A DNA stretch of 64,000 nt, from assembly GCF_003752365.1 (NCBI RefSeq), contig NZ_RJUO01000002.1, positions 434,001 through 498,000 of the forward strand, given 5' to 3'. A program made the position numbers and the translations under genes. Under the pieces are notes generated by a model that worked only from the letters and a program-made list of their open reading frames with translations, was not told the origin of the DNA and searched no databases. Source of the DNA: Frondihabitans sp. PhB188. GTDB lineage: Bacteria; Actinomycetota; Actinomycetes; Actinomycetales; Microbacteriaceae. Below are positions 8,646 through 17,236 of the stretch, in pieces. Numbering within the stretch: position 1 is the first letter of the stretch; each line of letters opens with the position of its first letter.

Positions 8646-10067
8646 GTGGCCCTGCTGGATGTGCCGGCCCTCATGGGGCCGAGTGTCGTCGCGCGTCCCG
8701 CCGAGTTCCTGGTCGCCATCGCCGAAGGCACGGAGGTCGACGCCTACCGCAGGCTCCGGCAGGCGGCCTTCGTCGATGAGCAGGGGCTCTTCGCGGGCAC
8801 GGACCGCGACGACCTGGACGACGACCCGCGCACCGTCGTGCTCGTGGCGCGGGCCGGCACGACGGTCGTCGGCGGCGTGCGGATCTCACCCGTCGGCGCC
8901 CGCGACATCGGCTGGTGGACGGGCTCGCGCCTGGTCGTGGCCCCCGAGGCCCGCAGTGCGCTCGGAATCGGCTCCGCGCTCGTGCGGGCGGCGAGCGCCC
9001 TGGCGGAGCAGCTCGGGGTGATCCGCTTCGACGCGACCGTGCAGACCCGGAGCTCGGTCCTCTTCCGTCGCCTCGGCTGGCAGACGACGGGCAGCACTGT
9101 CATCGGCGGCGTCGACCATCTCGCCATGCGCTGGCCGATCGACCGGTACCAGCGACTCGTCGACGCCACGAAGTCGCACCTCGCCGCCCTGCTCGAGCCC
9201 CACTCGGCGTGGGCCGACGCCCCGGCGACCTCGCTCGGCGGCCCCGGCTGGGTCGGGGACGACGGCGCTCCCGTCCCCGGAAGCGACGTGATCGCCGCGT
9301 GCGACGCGATCCTGCCCTCCATGGTCGAGCGCGATCCGGAGTGGGCCGGCTGGTGCGGCGTGCTCGTCAACGTCAACGACTTGAGCGCGATGGGCGCCGC
9401 GCCGGTCGGGCTTCTCGACGCCGTGGCCGGGCGCGACACGGAGTTCGTACGCCGCGTGATGACAGGCATCCGTCGCGGCGCTGCGGCCTGGGGCATCCCC
9501 ATCTTGGGCGGGCACACGCAGGTCGGCGTGCCGGCAGCGCTCTCCGTCACGGCTCTCGGACGCACGGGCCATCCGGTTCCGGGCGGGGGCGGCCGCTACG
9601 GCGACGCGCTCAGCCTCACCATCGACGTCAGCGGCTCCTGGCGCGAAGGACACCGCGGAGCGCAGTGGAACTCGACCGAGGGACGCCGCTCCGACGAGCT
9701 GCGCGACCTCGCCGCCGCCGTGGCCCGCGCGCGGCCGGCCGCCGCGAAGGACGTCAGCATGGCCGGGATCGTCGGCACGGCGGGCATGCTCGCCGAGGCC
9801 AGCGGCTACGGCGCGGTGCTCGACGTCGAGGCGGTCCCGACGCCGCACGCCTCGGCAGACGTCGCGCTGGGCGACTGGCTCGGGTGCTTCCCGGGCTTCG
9901 GGATGATCACGGCCGACCGCCCGGGCGAGTCGCGCATGGACTCTCCGTTCGCATCGACGGCCGAGGTCGGCTCGCTGACGCTGGAGCGCGGCATCGTCCT
10001 GCGGTGGCCCGACGGCGAGACCACGCGAGCGGTCACCGGAGGGGTGACCGGCCTCGGCCCCGCCTGA
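8646..10067 (+). CDS. Fused GNAT acetyltransferase / AIR-synthase-like protein (MSMEG_0567 type)
   Basis: A 473-residue two-domain protein. Residues about 15-160 form a GNAT-type domain (RQAAFVDEQGLF; acetyl-CoA loop in ARSALGIGSALVRAA). Residues about 165-470 resemble the PurM/AIR-synthase ATP-binding fold (VNVNDLSAMGAAPVG, IPILGGHTQVG). In cyanobacteria these are two genes (sll0786, sll0787); here, as in MSMEG_0567, they are one polypeptide. GTG at 8646 is chosen: it follows the previous stop by 2 nt, with a G-rich ribosome site at 8634-8639. ATG at 8673 is an alternative. The product probably acylates and phosphorylates a pathway intermediate. Confidence 0.85.
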   Translation: MALLDVPALMGPSVVARPAEFLVAIAEGTEVDAYRRLRQAAFVDEQGLFAGTDRDDLDDDPRTVVLVARAGTTVVGGVRISPVGARDIGWWTGSRLVVAPEARSALGIGSALVRAASALAEQLGVIRFDATVQTRSSVLFRRLGWQTTGSTVIGGVDHLAMRWPIDRYQRLVDATKSHLAALLEPHSAWADAPATSLGGPGWVGDDGAPVPGSDVIAACDAILPSMVERDPEWAGWCGVLVNVNDLSAMGAAPVGLLDAVAGRDTEFVRRVMTGIRRGAAAWGIPILGGHTQVGVPAALSVTALGRTGHPVPGGGGRYGDALSLTIDVSGSWREGHRGAQWNSTEGRRSDELRDLAAAVARARPAAAKDVSMAGIVGTAGMLAEASGYGAVLDVEAVPTPHASADVALGDWLGCFPGFGMITADRPGESRMDSPFASTAEVGSLTLERGIVLRWPDGETTRAVTGGVTGLGPA

Positions 10068-10160
10068 GCACGGCCGCGTTCGCGCGCTCCGACCGCGTCA
10101 GCGCGCCGTCTCGGCCGGCGGTCTCGGCGTTCATCCCGGCAGGCTACCCGCGAGCAGACC

Positions 10161-10190
10161 GAGGCCCCGCACCTCTCGGCGCGGGGCCTC
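10161..10190. terminator. Bidirectional hairpin terminator
   Basis: Perfect 10-bp stem (GAGGCCCCGC / GCGGGGCCTC) with a 10-nt loop, between the convergent ends of the nitrilase-cluster operon and the glycosidase gene. The 15 nt GCGGGGCCTCGCCTT recurs in the hairpin at 18279-18309. Confidence 0.75.
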
Positions 10191-10207
10191 GCCTTCAGCG
10201 GGCGCTC

Positions 10208-11929
10208 CTAGCGAGGAGTGACCGTGATGGAGTCGAGCTCCGCATAGCCCGAGCCCCCGGCGTAGTTCGGCGATCCCTTCGCCAGCCGGATGACATTCGA
10301 CCCGGCCTTGAGCGTGACCGGCGTCGTGACGGAGTTCGCGAACGAACCCCAGCTGCCCGTCACCGGGTAGGAGACCGTCGAGAACGCGCCTCCGTTGTAG
10401 GCCAGGCCCTGGGTCGATGTGGCGGTGCCCCCGTTGGCGTAGCGGACAGCGAGGTTGTAGCTGCCGGCCGTGGGAACGGTGACGAGGAAGTCCACGAAGC
10501 TGTCGCTGCGCATGTCGGACGACCCGTCGATGCGACCGACGTAGCCGCCGTTGGAGGCGGTCGACGAACTGAGCCTCGACGCATTGACGACCGTGGCGTT
10601 CTCAGCCTCGTAGGTCTGCTGGTATGCCGTGGTCGGTCCGGCGACCGGAGTGACGGTGAGCTGGTAGGCGCCGTTGTAGTCGGCGTTGGCCGAGACGGGG
10701 ACGCTGACCGAGCCGTTGGTGACGGGGAGCGTCTGCGAGCCGAGGGACGTCGGCGCGGCGACGTTGGTCTGCCGTCCCGATCCCGGCGTGTACGACAGCG
10801 TCGCCTTCACCTGCGTGCCGAAACCGGAGAGCCCGTCGACGCGCACCGTGGTGGTGCCGGCCTGGCCGCCGAAGACGACGTCGACCTTCTTGCGCGTCGA
10901 GTCGAGGGAGGCGATGCCGTCGAGGTAGTTGGACGCGGTGACGGGCAGCATGCTTCCTGCCATGTCGCCGTACCACTTGTACATCCAGTAGCTCGCGGTC
11001 GGAGCCCCGTTGTAGAGGAGTCCGTTGACGGTCCCGGACTCGAACCAGTACGCGCGCTCTGCGTCGCGGACGCCGGCCCGCTCGAACTGGGCGACGTAGT
11101 GGAGGGCTGCACTGGGCACATCGACCTGGTCGGGCGCCGCGTACTCGTTGATCGAGATGGGGCGGGGCGAGATGCCCAGGGAGGTCTCGACGGCGCGGTA
11201 GTCGGCGACGTCGGAGGTGATCCGCGCCCAGCCGTTCTGACCGCTGTCGAGTTCGTGCCAGCTGGTCACGTCGGGGATGGTGCCGGTGTTCTTGGCGTTG
11301 GTCAGGAACGCGACCATGGTGGCGTGGTTGTACTGGCTGTAGCTGGGCCCGACGATGGGGGTGACCGTGTCGAGCGAGCGGACCTCGCGGTAGATCTGGA
11401 CCCAGGCGTCGTTGAACGGGCCGGCCTTGGCGGTGTCCCAGTTGCCGTCGGGCTCGTTCCAGAGCTCCCAGCCGTTGATGTTCGTGGTCGACGTCGCGGC
11501 GAGGCGGGCCTTGACCATGGTGTCGACCTTGCTCAGGTAGTCCGACATCGAGACCCACTTGTACGGGAAGTCCGGGTAGATGTCGGGCATGCGGACCGTC
11601 GTCTGGGCGCCGGCGCCGATCGCGCTGGGCGCGACCTTGAGCGCGTCGCCGGTCGGCGTCGTCGCGCCGTTGCCGAGCTGAGTGACACCGGGCGCCGGCT
11701 GCGTGAGCTGGCTCAGGTGGAGGGGAGGCAGGAGCGCAGGATCCGGGGTGGTCGTCGTCGCCAGCGCGTAGAGGCCCCCCGAGGCGGCGTGGGTGACCGG
11801 CCGCAGCGTCGCGCCGGCATTGACGACGAGGGTGTTCGTCTCCGCCTGCGCGGCGCCGGCGAAGGCGAAGACGCTGGTGGCCACCAGGGCCGACGCCGCT
11901 ATCGCTGACGTGATGGTTCTCTTCTTCAT
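10208..11929 (-). CDS. Secreted GH-A-type glycoside hydrolase with C-terminal CBM6/35-like module
   Basis: A 573-residue exported enzyme. Residues 1-29 are a Sec signal peptide ending AGAAQA. The catalytic domain has the acid/base motif WELWNEPDGNW near residue 155 and a candidate nucleophile in SINEYAAP near residue 265, as in clan GH-A barrels and closest in style to GH39. After a short beta domain, residues about 440-573 start with YEAENA and form a CBM6/35-type beta-sandwich. AGGAG lies 7 nt before the ATG. The next gene is a GH127 arabinofuranosidase, so release of arabinose-containing oligosaccharides from plant glycans is likely. The exact GH family and linkage are uncertain. Confidence 0.78.
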   Translation of the reverse strand: MKKRTITSAIAASALVATSVFAFAGAAQAETNTLVVNAGATLRPVTHAASGGLYALATTTTPDPALLPPLHLSQLTQPAPGVTQLGNGATTPTGDALKVAPSAIGAGAQTTVRMPDIYPDFPYKWVSMSDYLSKVDTMVKARLAATSTTNINGWELWNEPDGNWDTAKAGPFNDAWVQIYREVRSLDTVTPIVGPSYSQYNHATMVAFLTNAKNTGTIPDVTSWHELDSGQNGWARITSDVADYRAVETSLGISPRPISINEYAAPDQVDVPSAALHYVAQFERAGVRDAERAYWFESGTVNGLLYNGAPTASYWMYKWYGDMAGSMLPVTASNYLDGIASLDSTRKKVDVVFGGQAGTTTVRVDGLSGFGTQVKATLSYTPGSGRQTNVAAPTSLGSQTLPVTNGSVSVPVSANADYNGAYQLTVTPVAGPTTAYQQTYEAENATVVNASRLSSSTASNGGYVGRIDGSSDMRSDSFVDFLVTVPTAGSYNLAVRYANGGTATSTQGLAYNGGAFSTVSYPVTGSWGSFANSVTTPVTLKAGSNVIRLAKGSPNYAGGSGYAELDSITVTPR

Positions 11930-12008
11930 TCCATGCTCCTTTGCGTGGTCTGCTGATGTTTCTTTCCGTCCGCCCGGACAGGCTGCCCCGGCGAAGCCTG
12001 TCGGCGCG

Positions 12009-13934
12009 CTACCCCCTCGGGAGCCACACCCGCATCGTCGAGGGCCCGTCGTTCGCCCAGGTGGCGTAGGGGACGAGCATCGCGTGGCGCCCTGGCCCTT
12101 CGGCCGGGACGGCGTCGCCGTAGGGCCACGCCGGATCGACAGTGGAGATGTCGCGGACGGTCACCCCGGCGCCGCGGTCTGTCGTCCACAGTGGCTCGTC
12201 CGTGTCCACGACGACGTCGTTGACCGAGCCCCCGGTCTCTTCGAGGCAGAGGACGAGGGGACCTCGCTCGACGGCCACGGTGCCGCGGATCGCGTCGATC
12301 CGAGGGTCCGGGGTGGTCCACCGCGCCTCCATGGGCAGGTCGAGCTGGACGGTGTCGCCCGCTTCGAAAGCCCGCGAGACGATGGCGTGGTCGGCGTCGA
12401 CGCTGCGTGGCTGCTCGCCGACGAGGCTCAGGACGGCGCCGGCACCCCAGGCCGGGATTCGGAGTCGCAGGTCGACCGAGCGGCCGGTGCTCCGGCGCCA
12501 GGTGACCGTGACGCGGCCGTCGAACGGGTAGCCGCTCGCGACGGAGAACTCGATCGGCGTACCGTCGGCGAGTGTCGTGTGCACGTCGTAGTCGCCGTAC
12601 TGGTGCAGCTGGATGCCGTCGTCGGTCTTGGTGGCGAAGTACAGCTCGACGCTGGCGAGCGTGCGCGCGACGTTGGTCGGGCAGCACGACACCTCGAACC
12701 ACGGCGCTCGGAGGCTCGACAGAGCCCGGGCGTTGATGTCGACCTCGGACGGCACCGTGCCGGGAACACGCTGGTGGAGAGTGTTGGTGTAGAAGAAGGC
12801 TCGGCCGTCTTCCCGCGGGGACGCCATGACGTTGTTCAACAGCGTGCGCTCGATGAGGTCTGCATACGCCGAGTCGCCGTTCTGCAGGAGCAGGCGCCAC
12901 GACAGCATCGTGGAGGCGATGCCGGCGCAGGTCTCCGAGTAGGCGCGGTCCGGCGGGAGCTCGTGGTCGACGCCGAACGCCTCGTCCTGGTGGTGCGATC
13001 CCATGCCGCCGGTGACGTAGGTGCGGGTGGCCACCGTGTGCCGCCACTGCTGCTCGACGGCGTGGGCGAGTTCCTGATCCCCTGTCTCCACTGCGACGTC
13101 GAGCGCGCCTGAGGCCAGGTACAGGGCGCGTACCGCGTGGCCTCGGAGGGTCGTCGCCTCGCGGACGGCCACGTCGTCCTGGAAGTACTCCTGGCCGTAC
13201 TCGATCGGCTTCAGGAGCCCGTGCCCGCGGCGCTCGACGAACAGGCCGGCGAGCTCGATGTAGCGGGGCTCGTCGAGGGCTCGTCCGAGCTCGACCAGTG
13301 CGGGCTCTATCTCGGGGTGGCCGCAGACGGCGACCCGCCCGTCGGGCCCGAAGGTCTCGTAGAGGTGGTCGGCGAGGCGGACGGCGACATCGACGAGCTC
13401 GCCGTGGCCGACAGTGCGGATGCGGGCGACGGCGGCCTGGATCAGGTGGCCGAACGAGTACAGCTCGTGACCCCACTCGAGGTCCGAGTAGCGCGGGCGC
13501 TGCCAGGAACGGCCGAAGGACGTGTGGAGATAGCCGTCGGGGTCCTGCGCCGCTGCCACGCGCGAGACCAGCGAGTCGTAGCGGGCGTTCAGCTCGGGGT
13601 CGCCACCGCGGCCGAGCTCCCAGGCCATGCCCTCGAGGAGCTTGTAGATCTCGGAGTCGACGAACTCGATGCCCGAGTGCTGCCAGCCGGTCTCGCCGGA
13701 TGCGGCACGGTCGAAGTTCGAGGTCCAGCCGATGCGCTCCATCCAGGTCTCGCAGTGAAGCAGGACGACCTCGGCGTTGGTCCGCTGCCAATCGCGCCAG
13801 TAGCCCTTGGTCAGATGGATCTCGCTGGAGTCGAGCGGGGTGAGGAGCGAGGTCGACGGCGACACGGGACCGCCGCGTCGATTGGTCGAGCGACCTTCTG
13901 TGCCGGGGGCCGCGAGGGAGATGGTGTCGGTCAT
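12009..13934 (-). CDS. GH127 beta-L-arabinofuranosidase
   Basis: A 641-residue cytoplasmic (no signal peptide) glycosidase of family GH127, the HypBA1 type. The zinc-thiolate active site is visible: E318 (HHQDEAFG), E334 and C336 (SETCAG), and the C417-C418 pair (VSCCPTN). In HypBA1 the equivalent cysteine is the nucleophile. It cleaves terminal beta-L-arabinofuranose from short oligosaccharides after import. The ATG at 13934 lies just after the permease stop (13937), so the gene is coupled to the importer. Confidence 0.92.
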   Translation of the reverse strand: MTDTISLAAPGTEGRSTNRRGGPVSPSTSLLTPLDSSEIHLTKGYWRDWQRTNAEVVLLHCETWMERIGWTSNFDRAASGETGWQHSGIEFVDSEIYKLLEGMAWELGRGGDPELNARYDSLVSRVAAAQDPDGYLHTSFGRSWQRPRYSDLEWGHELYSFGHLIQAAVARIRTVGHGELVDVAVRLADHLYETFGPDGRVAVCGHPEIEPALVELGRALDEPRYIELAGLFVERRGHGLLKPIEYGQEYFQDDVAVREATTLRGHAVRALYLASGALDVAVETGDQELAHAVEQQWRHTVATRTYVTGGMGSHHQDEAFGVDHELPPDRAYSETCAGIASTMLSWRLLLQNGDSAYADLIERTLLNNVMASPREDGRAFFYTNTLHQRVPGTVPSEVDINARALSSLRAPWFEVSCCPTNVARTLASVELYFATKTDDGIQLHQYGDYDVHTTLADGTPIEFSVASGYPFDGRVTVTWRRSTGRSVDLRLRIPAWGAGAVLSLVGEQPRSVDADHAIVSRAFEAGDTVQLDLPMEARWTTPDPRIDAIRGTVAVERGPLVLCLEETGGSVNDVVVDTDEPLWTTDRGAGVTVRDISTVDPAWPYGDAVPAEGPGRHAMLVPYATWANDGPSTMRVWLPRG

Positions 13935-13936
13935 GG

Positions 13937-14803
13937 TCAGTCCTTCACGGCGCCCGCGGTGACACCGGCGGCGACGTAGCGCTGGGCGACGATCAGCAGG
14001 ATGGTCGCGGGGATGGAGGCGACGACGGCGGTCGCCATGATGGAGTTCCAGTCCTGGTTGTTGTTGCCGATGTAGCGGTAGATGCCGAGGGTGATCGTCT
14101 GGGCGTCCCCGCCGGAGTTGAGAGTCGAGGAGAAGACGAAGTCGGACCACGCCCACAGGAACGCGAAGAGGCTCACGGTCACGATCGAGTTGCGGCTCAC
14201 GGGCAGGACGACGCTCAGGAACGTGCGCATGGTGCCTGCGCCGTCGAGTTTCGCGGCGGACATCAGCTCGTCGGGGATCCCGCTCATGAAGGCGGTGAAG
14301 ATCAGCACGCCGAAGGGCACGGCGAGGGTGGAGTCGGCGATGATCAGGCCGGCGGGCTGGTTGAGGATGCCGAGGTTGAGGTAGATGGCGTAGAAGCCCA
14401 TGGCCACGATCACCTGCGGGATCATCTGAGCGACCAGCAGGACGAACGAGAGTGCGCCCCCGCCCTTCGGCCGCAGCTTGGCCAGCGAGTAGGCCGCGGG
14501 AGCGGCGACGACGACCGTGAGCAGGACGGTGCCGAGGCCGATCACGAGGCTTGTGCCGAGGTAGGGGAGCTGCTGCTGGATCACGGCGATGTAGCCGTCG
14601 AAGGTCGGTGCGAACGGGAACCAGGATGGCGGCGAGCTCCGCATCCGGTCGGCCGGCGTCAGCGAGACGTTCACCATCCAGTAGATGGGGAACAGCATGA
14701 TCGCCGTGAAGACCAGGCCGAGGAGGGTCTTGTGCCAGGTGCGGCGGCCGCGCCGCCTGCTTCCGGGAGCGACGTTCGAGAGTCGAGTGGTGATGCTGGA
14801 CAT
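13937..14803 (-). CDS. ABC sugar transporter permease (MalG/AraQ type)
   Basis: A 288-residue inner-membrane protein with six predicted membrane helices and the EAA loop (ELMSAAKLDGAGTMRTF) that docks the ATPase. Its start overlaps the stop of the other permease by one base (TGATG). It is the second permease of an importer for arabinose-containing oligosaccharides, inferred from the glycosidases downstream. No ATPase gene is present, so a shared MsiK-type ATPase encoded elsewhere is probable. Confidence 0.92.
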   Translation of the reverse strand: MSSITTRLSNVAPGSRRRGRRTWHKTLLGLVFTAIMLFPIYWMVNVSLTPADRMRSSPPSWFPFAPTFDGYIAVIQQQLPYLGTSLVIGLGTVLLTVVVAAPAAYSLAKLRPKGGGALSFVLLVAQMIPQVIVAMGFYAIYLNLGILNQPAGLIIADSTLAVPFGVLIFTAFMSGIPDELMSAAKLDGAGTMRTFLSVVLPVSRNSIVTVSLFAFLWAWSDFVFSSTLNSGGDAQTITLGIYRYIGNNNQDWNSIMATAVVASIPATILLIVAQRYVAAGVTAGAVKD

Positions 14804-15780
14804 CAGGCGTCCTGCCTTTTCTGCACGCGGAGGTAGAGGAACCCGAAGATGAGGGCGATGACGATGAGGAGGTTGCCGACGGCGGCGGCCGGGCTGAAGT
14901 CCGGCAGAGTGCTGCCGAAGCCGAGCTGATACGACCAGATGGCGAAGGTGGTGGACGAATCGCCCGGGCCGCCCTTGGTCATGATCCAGATGATGTCGAA
15001 GACCTTGAGCGTGTAGACGAGGCCGAGAAGGATCGTGATCGCCGACACCGGCTTGAGCAGAGGGAACGTGATCCGCCAGAACTTCTGCGACGCGTTGGCG
15101 CCGTCGAGCGAAGCCGCCTCGTAGATGTCCGTCGAGATGTTCTGCAGGCCGCTGTAGAGGATCACCAGGTTGAACGGGATGCCGATCCAGATGTTCGCGA
15201 TGATCACTGCGACGAGTGCCCAGTGCGGGGAGGTCAGCCAGTTGATGCCGGTGCCGCCGAAGCTCTGGATAACGGAGTTGATGACGCCGGAGTCGCTGTT
15301 CATCATCCACGACCAGGTCGAGGCGCTGACGATGAGCGGCAGGAGCCAGGGCACCAGGAACAGGGCCCGCAGGGTCGAGGAGAGCCGGAAGTTCTGGAAG
15401 AAGAACACGGCCAGGGCCATGCCGATCGTGAACTGGAAAGCGATCGAGATGCCGGTGAACAGCAGCGTGTGAACGAGTGCCGGTCCGAACGTCGGGTTCT
15501 GGAAGATCGCGGTGAAGTTGGCGAATCCGACGAACGGGGCGTTGCCGTCGATGAACGACCGGACCGTGTAGTCGCGCACGGAGAGGTCGACGTTCTTGAA
15601 GAGCGGGTACGCGTAGAAGATGACGAGGTAGGCGACGACCGGGGCGATGAACCCCCAGGCGGTGAGCTGGTCGGCGCGGAATCGCTTCTTCAGAGAGGGT
15701 CGGGGCGGGAGGCCGGCGTTCGTCGCCGGCCTCCCGTCGGGCACGGCGGCCTCAGGGCGTTCGATGATGGTGCTGCTCAT
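14803..15780 (-). CDS. ABC sugar transporter permease (MalF/AraP type)
   Basis: A 325-residue membrane protein. A cytoplasmic N-terminus of about 40 residues precedes six helices, the first being WGFIAPVVAYLVIFYAYPLF. The EAA loop reads YEAASLDGANASQKFW. It lies between the substrate-binding lipoprotein and the MalG-type permease and pairs with the latter as the translocation channel. Confidence 0.92.
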   Translation of the reverse strand: MSSTIIERPEAAVPDGRPATNAGLPPRPSLKKRFRADQLTAWGFIAPVVAYLVIFYAYPLFKNVDLSVRDYTVRSFIDGNAPFVGFANFTAIFQNPTFGPALVHTLLFTGISIAFQFTIGMALAVFFFQNFRLSSTLRALFLVPWLLPLIVSASTWSWMMNSDSGVINSVIQSFGGTGINWLTSPHWALVAVIIANIWIGIPFNLVILYSGLQNISTDIYEAASLDGANASQKFWRITFPLLKPVSAITILLGLVYTLKVFDIIWIMTKGGPGDSSTTFAIWSYQLGFGSTLPDFSPAAAVGNLLIVIALIFGFLYLRVQKRQDA

Positions 15781-15819
15781 GGGGATGCTCCTGCGGGCTG
15801 CCGTGTCGGGGGTGGGGGA

Positions 15820-17073
15820 TTACTTGATTGCCGCGGCGGCGGCGGTCTGCGCCTGCTTCAGGGCGGCGTCGGGCGTCTGCGAGCCGCTGAGGCTGTTCTG
15901 CACGGCCTTCCAGAGCTGCTCGGAGATCTTGGGGTACTTCGTGCCGAGGTTGTCGCTGGTGCGACCCTTGGCGTCGCCGACCGCGGTGACCCAGGGCTCG
16001 AGGTCCGGGTCGGCCGCGACCTGCTTCTCCTGCGCGGCCTTGGTGGGGGCGACGTACGAGAGGGTGGTGTCGGTCGAGACGTAGTTGGCCGTCGAGGTCA
16101 GGCACGACTGGATCTTCTTCGAGACTGCGTAGCGAGCAGAGTCCTTCTGGACCGGGATGGTCAGGAACTCGCCGCCCGTCGGCGCGGGAGCCGCTCCGCC
16201 GGCTTTCGCCGGGATCGAGATGATGCCGTAGTCGATCTTCGACGCCTTGACGCCGGCGAGCTGCCAGGTGCCGTTCTCACTGAAGGCGAAGTCGCCGGTG
16301 AGGAACTCCTGCCAGGAGGTCGTCTGCGTGTTGTTGATGACCGAGTTGGGGGCGTAGCCCTTGTCTACCCAGTCGGTCCAGAGCGAGAGAGCCGATGCCG
16401 CGTCCGACGAGTCGAGCTTCGTCAGGTCGGCTCCCGACCCCCAGTACCAGGGCAGGAACTGGAAGCTGCCCTCTTCGGTGCCGATGGCCGAGAAGGTGAT
16501 GCCCTTCTTCCCGTCCGCCTTCACCTTTGCGAGCGCCGCGGTCAGGGAGTCCCACGTCGTGATCTTCGAGGCGTCGACGCCGGCCGCGCTCAGGATCTTC
16601 TTGTTGTAGTAGAGCGCGAGCGTGTTCGCGCCGATCGGAACCCCGTACGTCTTGCCGTCGACCTGGCCGGCCGCGAGGATGTTCGCCTCGATGTCGGAGG
16701 TGCTGGTCTTGGTCTCCGAGGTGTCCGTCAGCAGGCCCGCATCGGCGAGAGTGGAGACGACGGGGTTGTCGACGAGCAGGAGATCGGGCGAGTTGCCCTG
16801 CTGGCCGGCGAGAAGCGCCTTGCTGGTGAGATCCGACGTGTCGTAGCCGGTGCGCTTGATCGTGACGCCGGCTTCCGTGCCGCACTTCTCAACCAGTTTC
16901 GTCCAGGCGGACGACGCGTCGAACTGCGGATACGGGTCCCAGAACGTGTAGGTGCCCTTGGCGGCGGAGCTGCCGCCACCGGATCCGGTGGAGCAGCCGG
17001 TGAGCGCGACGGTGGCGACGGCGAGACCGGCGAGCGCGGTCAATGCGCGCTTGCGGCGGAAGAACGAGATCAC
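15820..17073 (-). CDS. ABC sugar transporter substrate-binding lipoprotein
   Basis: A 417-residue extracellular solute-binding protein of the family-1 (MalE-like) type. Start GTG 17073 is favoured over longer in-frame versions because it has GAGAGG 8 nt upstream and gives a compact lipoprotein signal: FFRRKRALT, a hydrophobic stretch, then the lipobox LTGC followed by a Gly/Ser linker. It is first in the arabinoside operon, about 100 nt downstream of the promoter and LacI-type operator at 17162-17211. Confidence 0.92.
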   Translation of the reverse strand: MISFFRRKRALTALAGLAVATVALTGCSTGSGGGSSAAKGTYTFWDPYPQFDASSAWTKLVEKCGTEAGVTIKRTGYDTSDLTSKALLAGQQGNSPDLLLVDNPVVSTLADAGLLTDTSETKTSTSDIEANILAAGQVDGKTYGVPIGANTLALYYNKKILSAAGVDASKITTWDSLTAALAKVKADGKKGITFSAIGTEEGSFQFLPWYWGSGADLTKLDSSDAASALSLWTDWVDKGYAPNSVINNTQTTSWQEFLTGDFAFSENGTWQLAGVKASKIDYGIISIPAKAGGAAPAPTGGEFLTIPVQKDSARYAVSKKIQSCLTSTANYVSTDTTLSYVAPTKAAQEKQVAADPDLEPWVTAVGDAKGRTSDNLGTKYPKISEQLWKAVQNSLSGSQTPDAALKQAQTAAAAAIK

Positions 17074-17161
17074 AGTGATTCCTCTCTGAATGCAGCGTGT
17101 CTGCAGGATGCGGGACGGAGAGGTCCGCTGTGGGGACTCGATCTCTCCGTTGAAACCAAAA

Positions 17162-17211
17162 CCGAAACCGGTTTCGGAAGGACCATATTTTGTGGACCGC
17201 TTGCTTGTCAA
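17162..17211 (-). promoter_or_regulatory. Transporter-operon promoter with LacI-type operator
   Basis: On the minus strand a consensus promoter is visible: -35 TTGACA at 17206-17211, an 18-bp spacer and -10 TATGGT at 17182-17187. Just downstream, at the expected transcription start, is a perfect 16-bp palindrome CCGAAACCGGTTTCGG (17162-17177), typical of LacI/GalR operators with a central CG. The divergent lacI-type gene starts 60 bp away at 17237. A bound repressor would block initiation of the importer/glycosidase operon. Confidence 0.85.
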
Positions 17212-17236
17212 CCCAGTCCTGAACTAATTTCGGATC

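Noticed and set aside
8915-11908. A 997-codon plus-strand open frame
   Set aside because: It overlaps the acetyltransferase/AIR-like gene and is antisense to the secreted glycosidase. Its translation is Arg/Gly-rich with no domain; it is a high-GC shadow.
13297-13843. Arg/Gly-rich frame at 13298-13843
   Set aside because: Antisense to the GH127 gene, with no start signal or domain.
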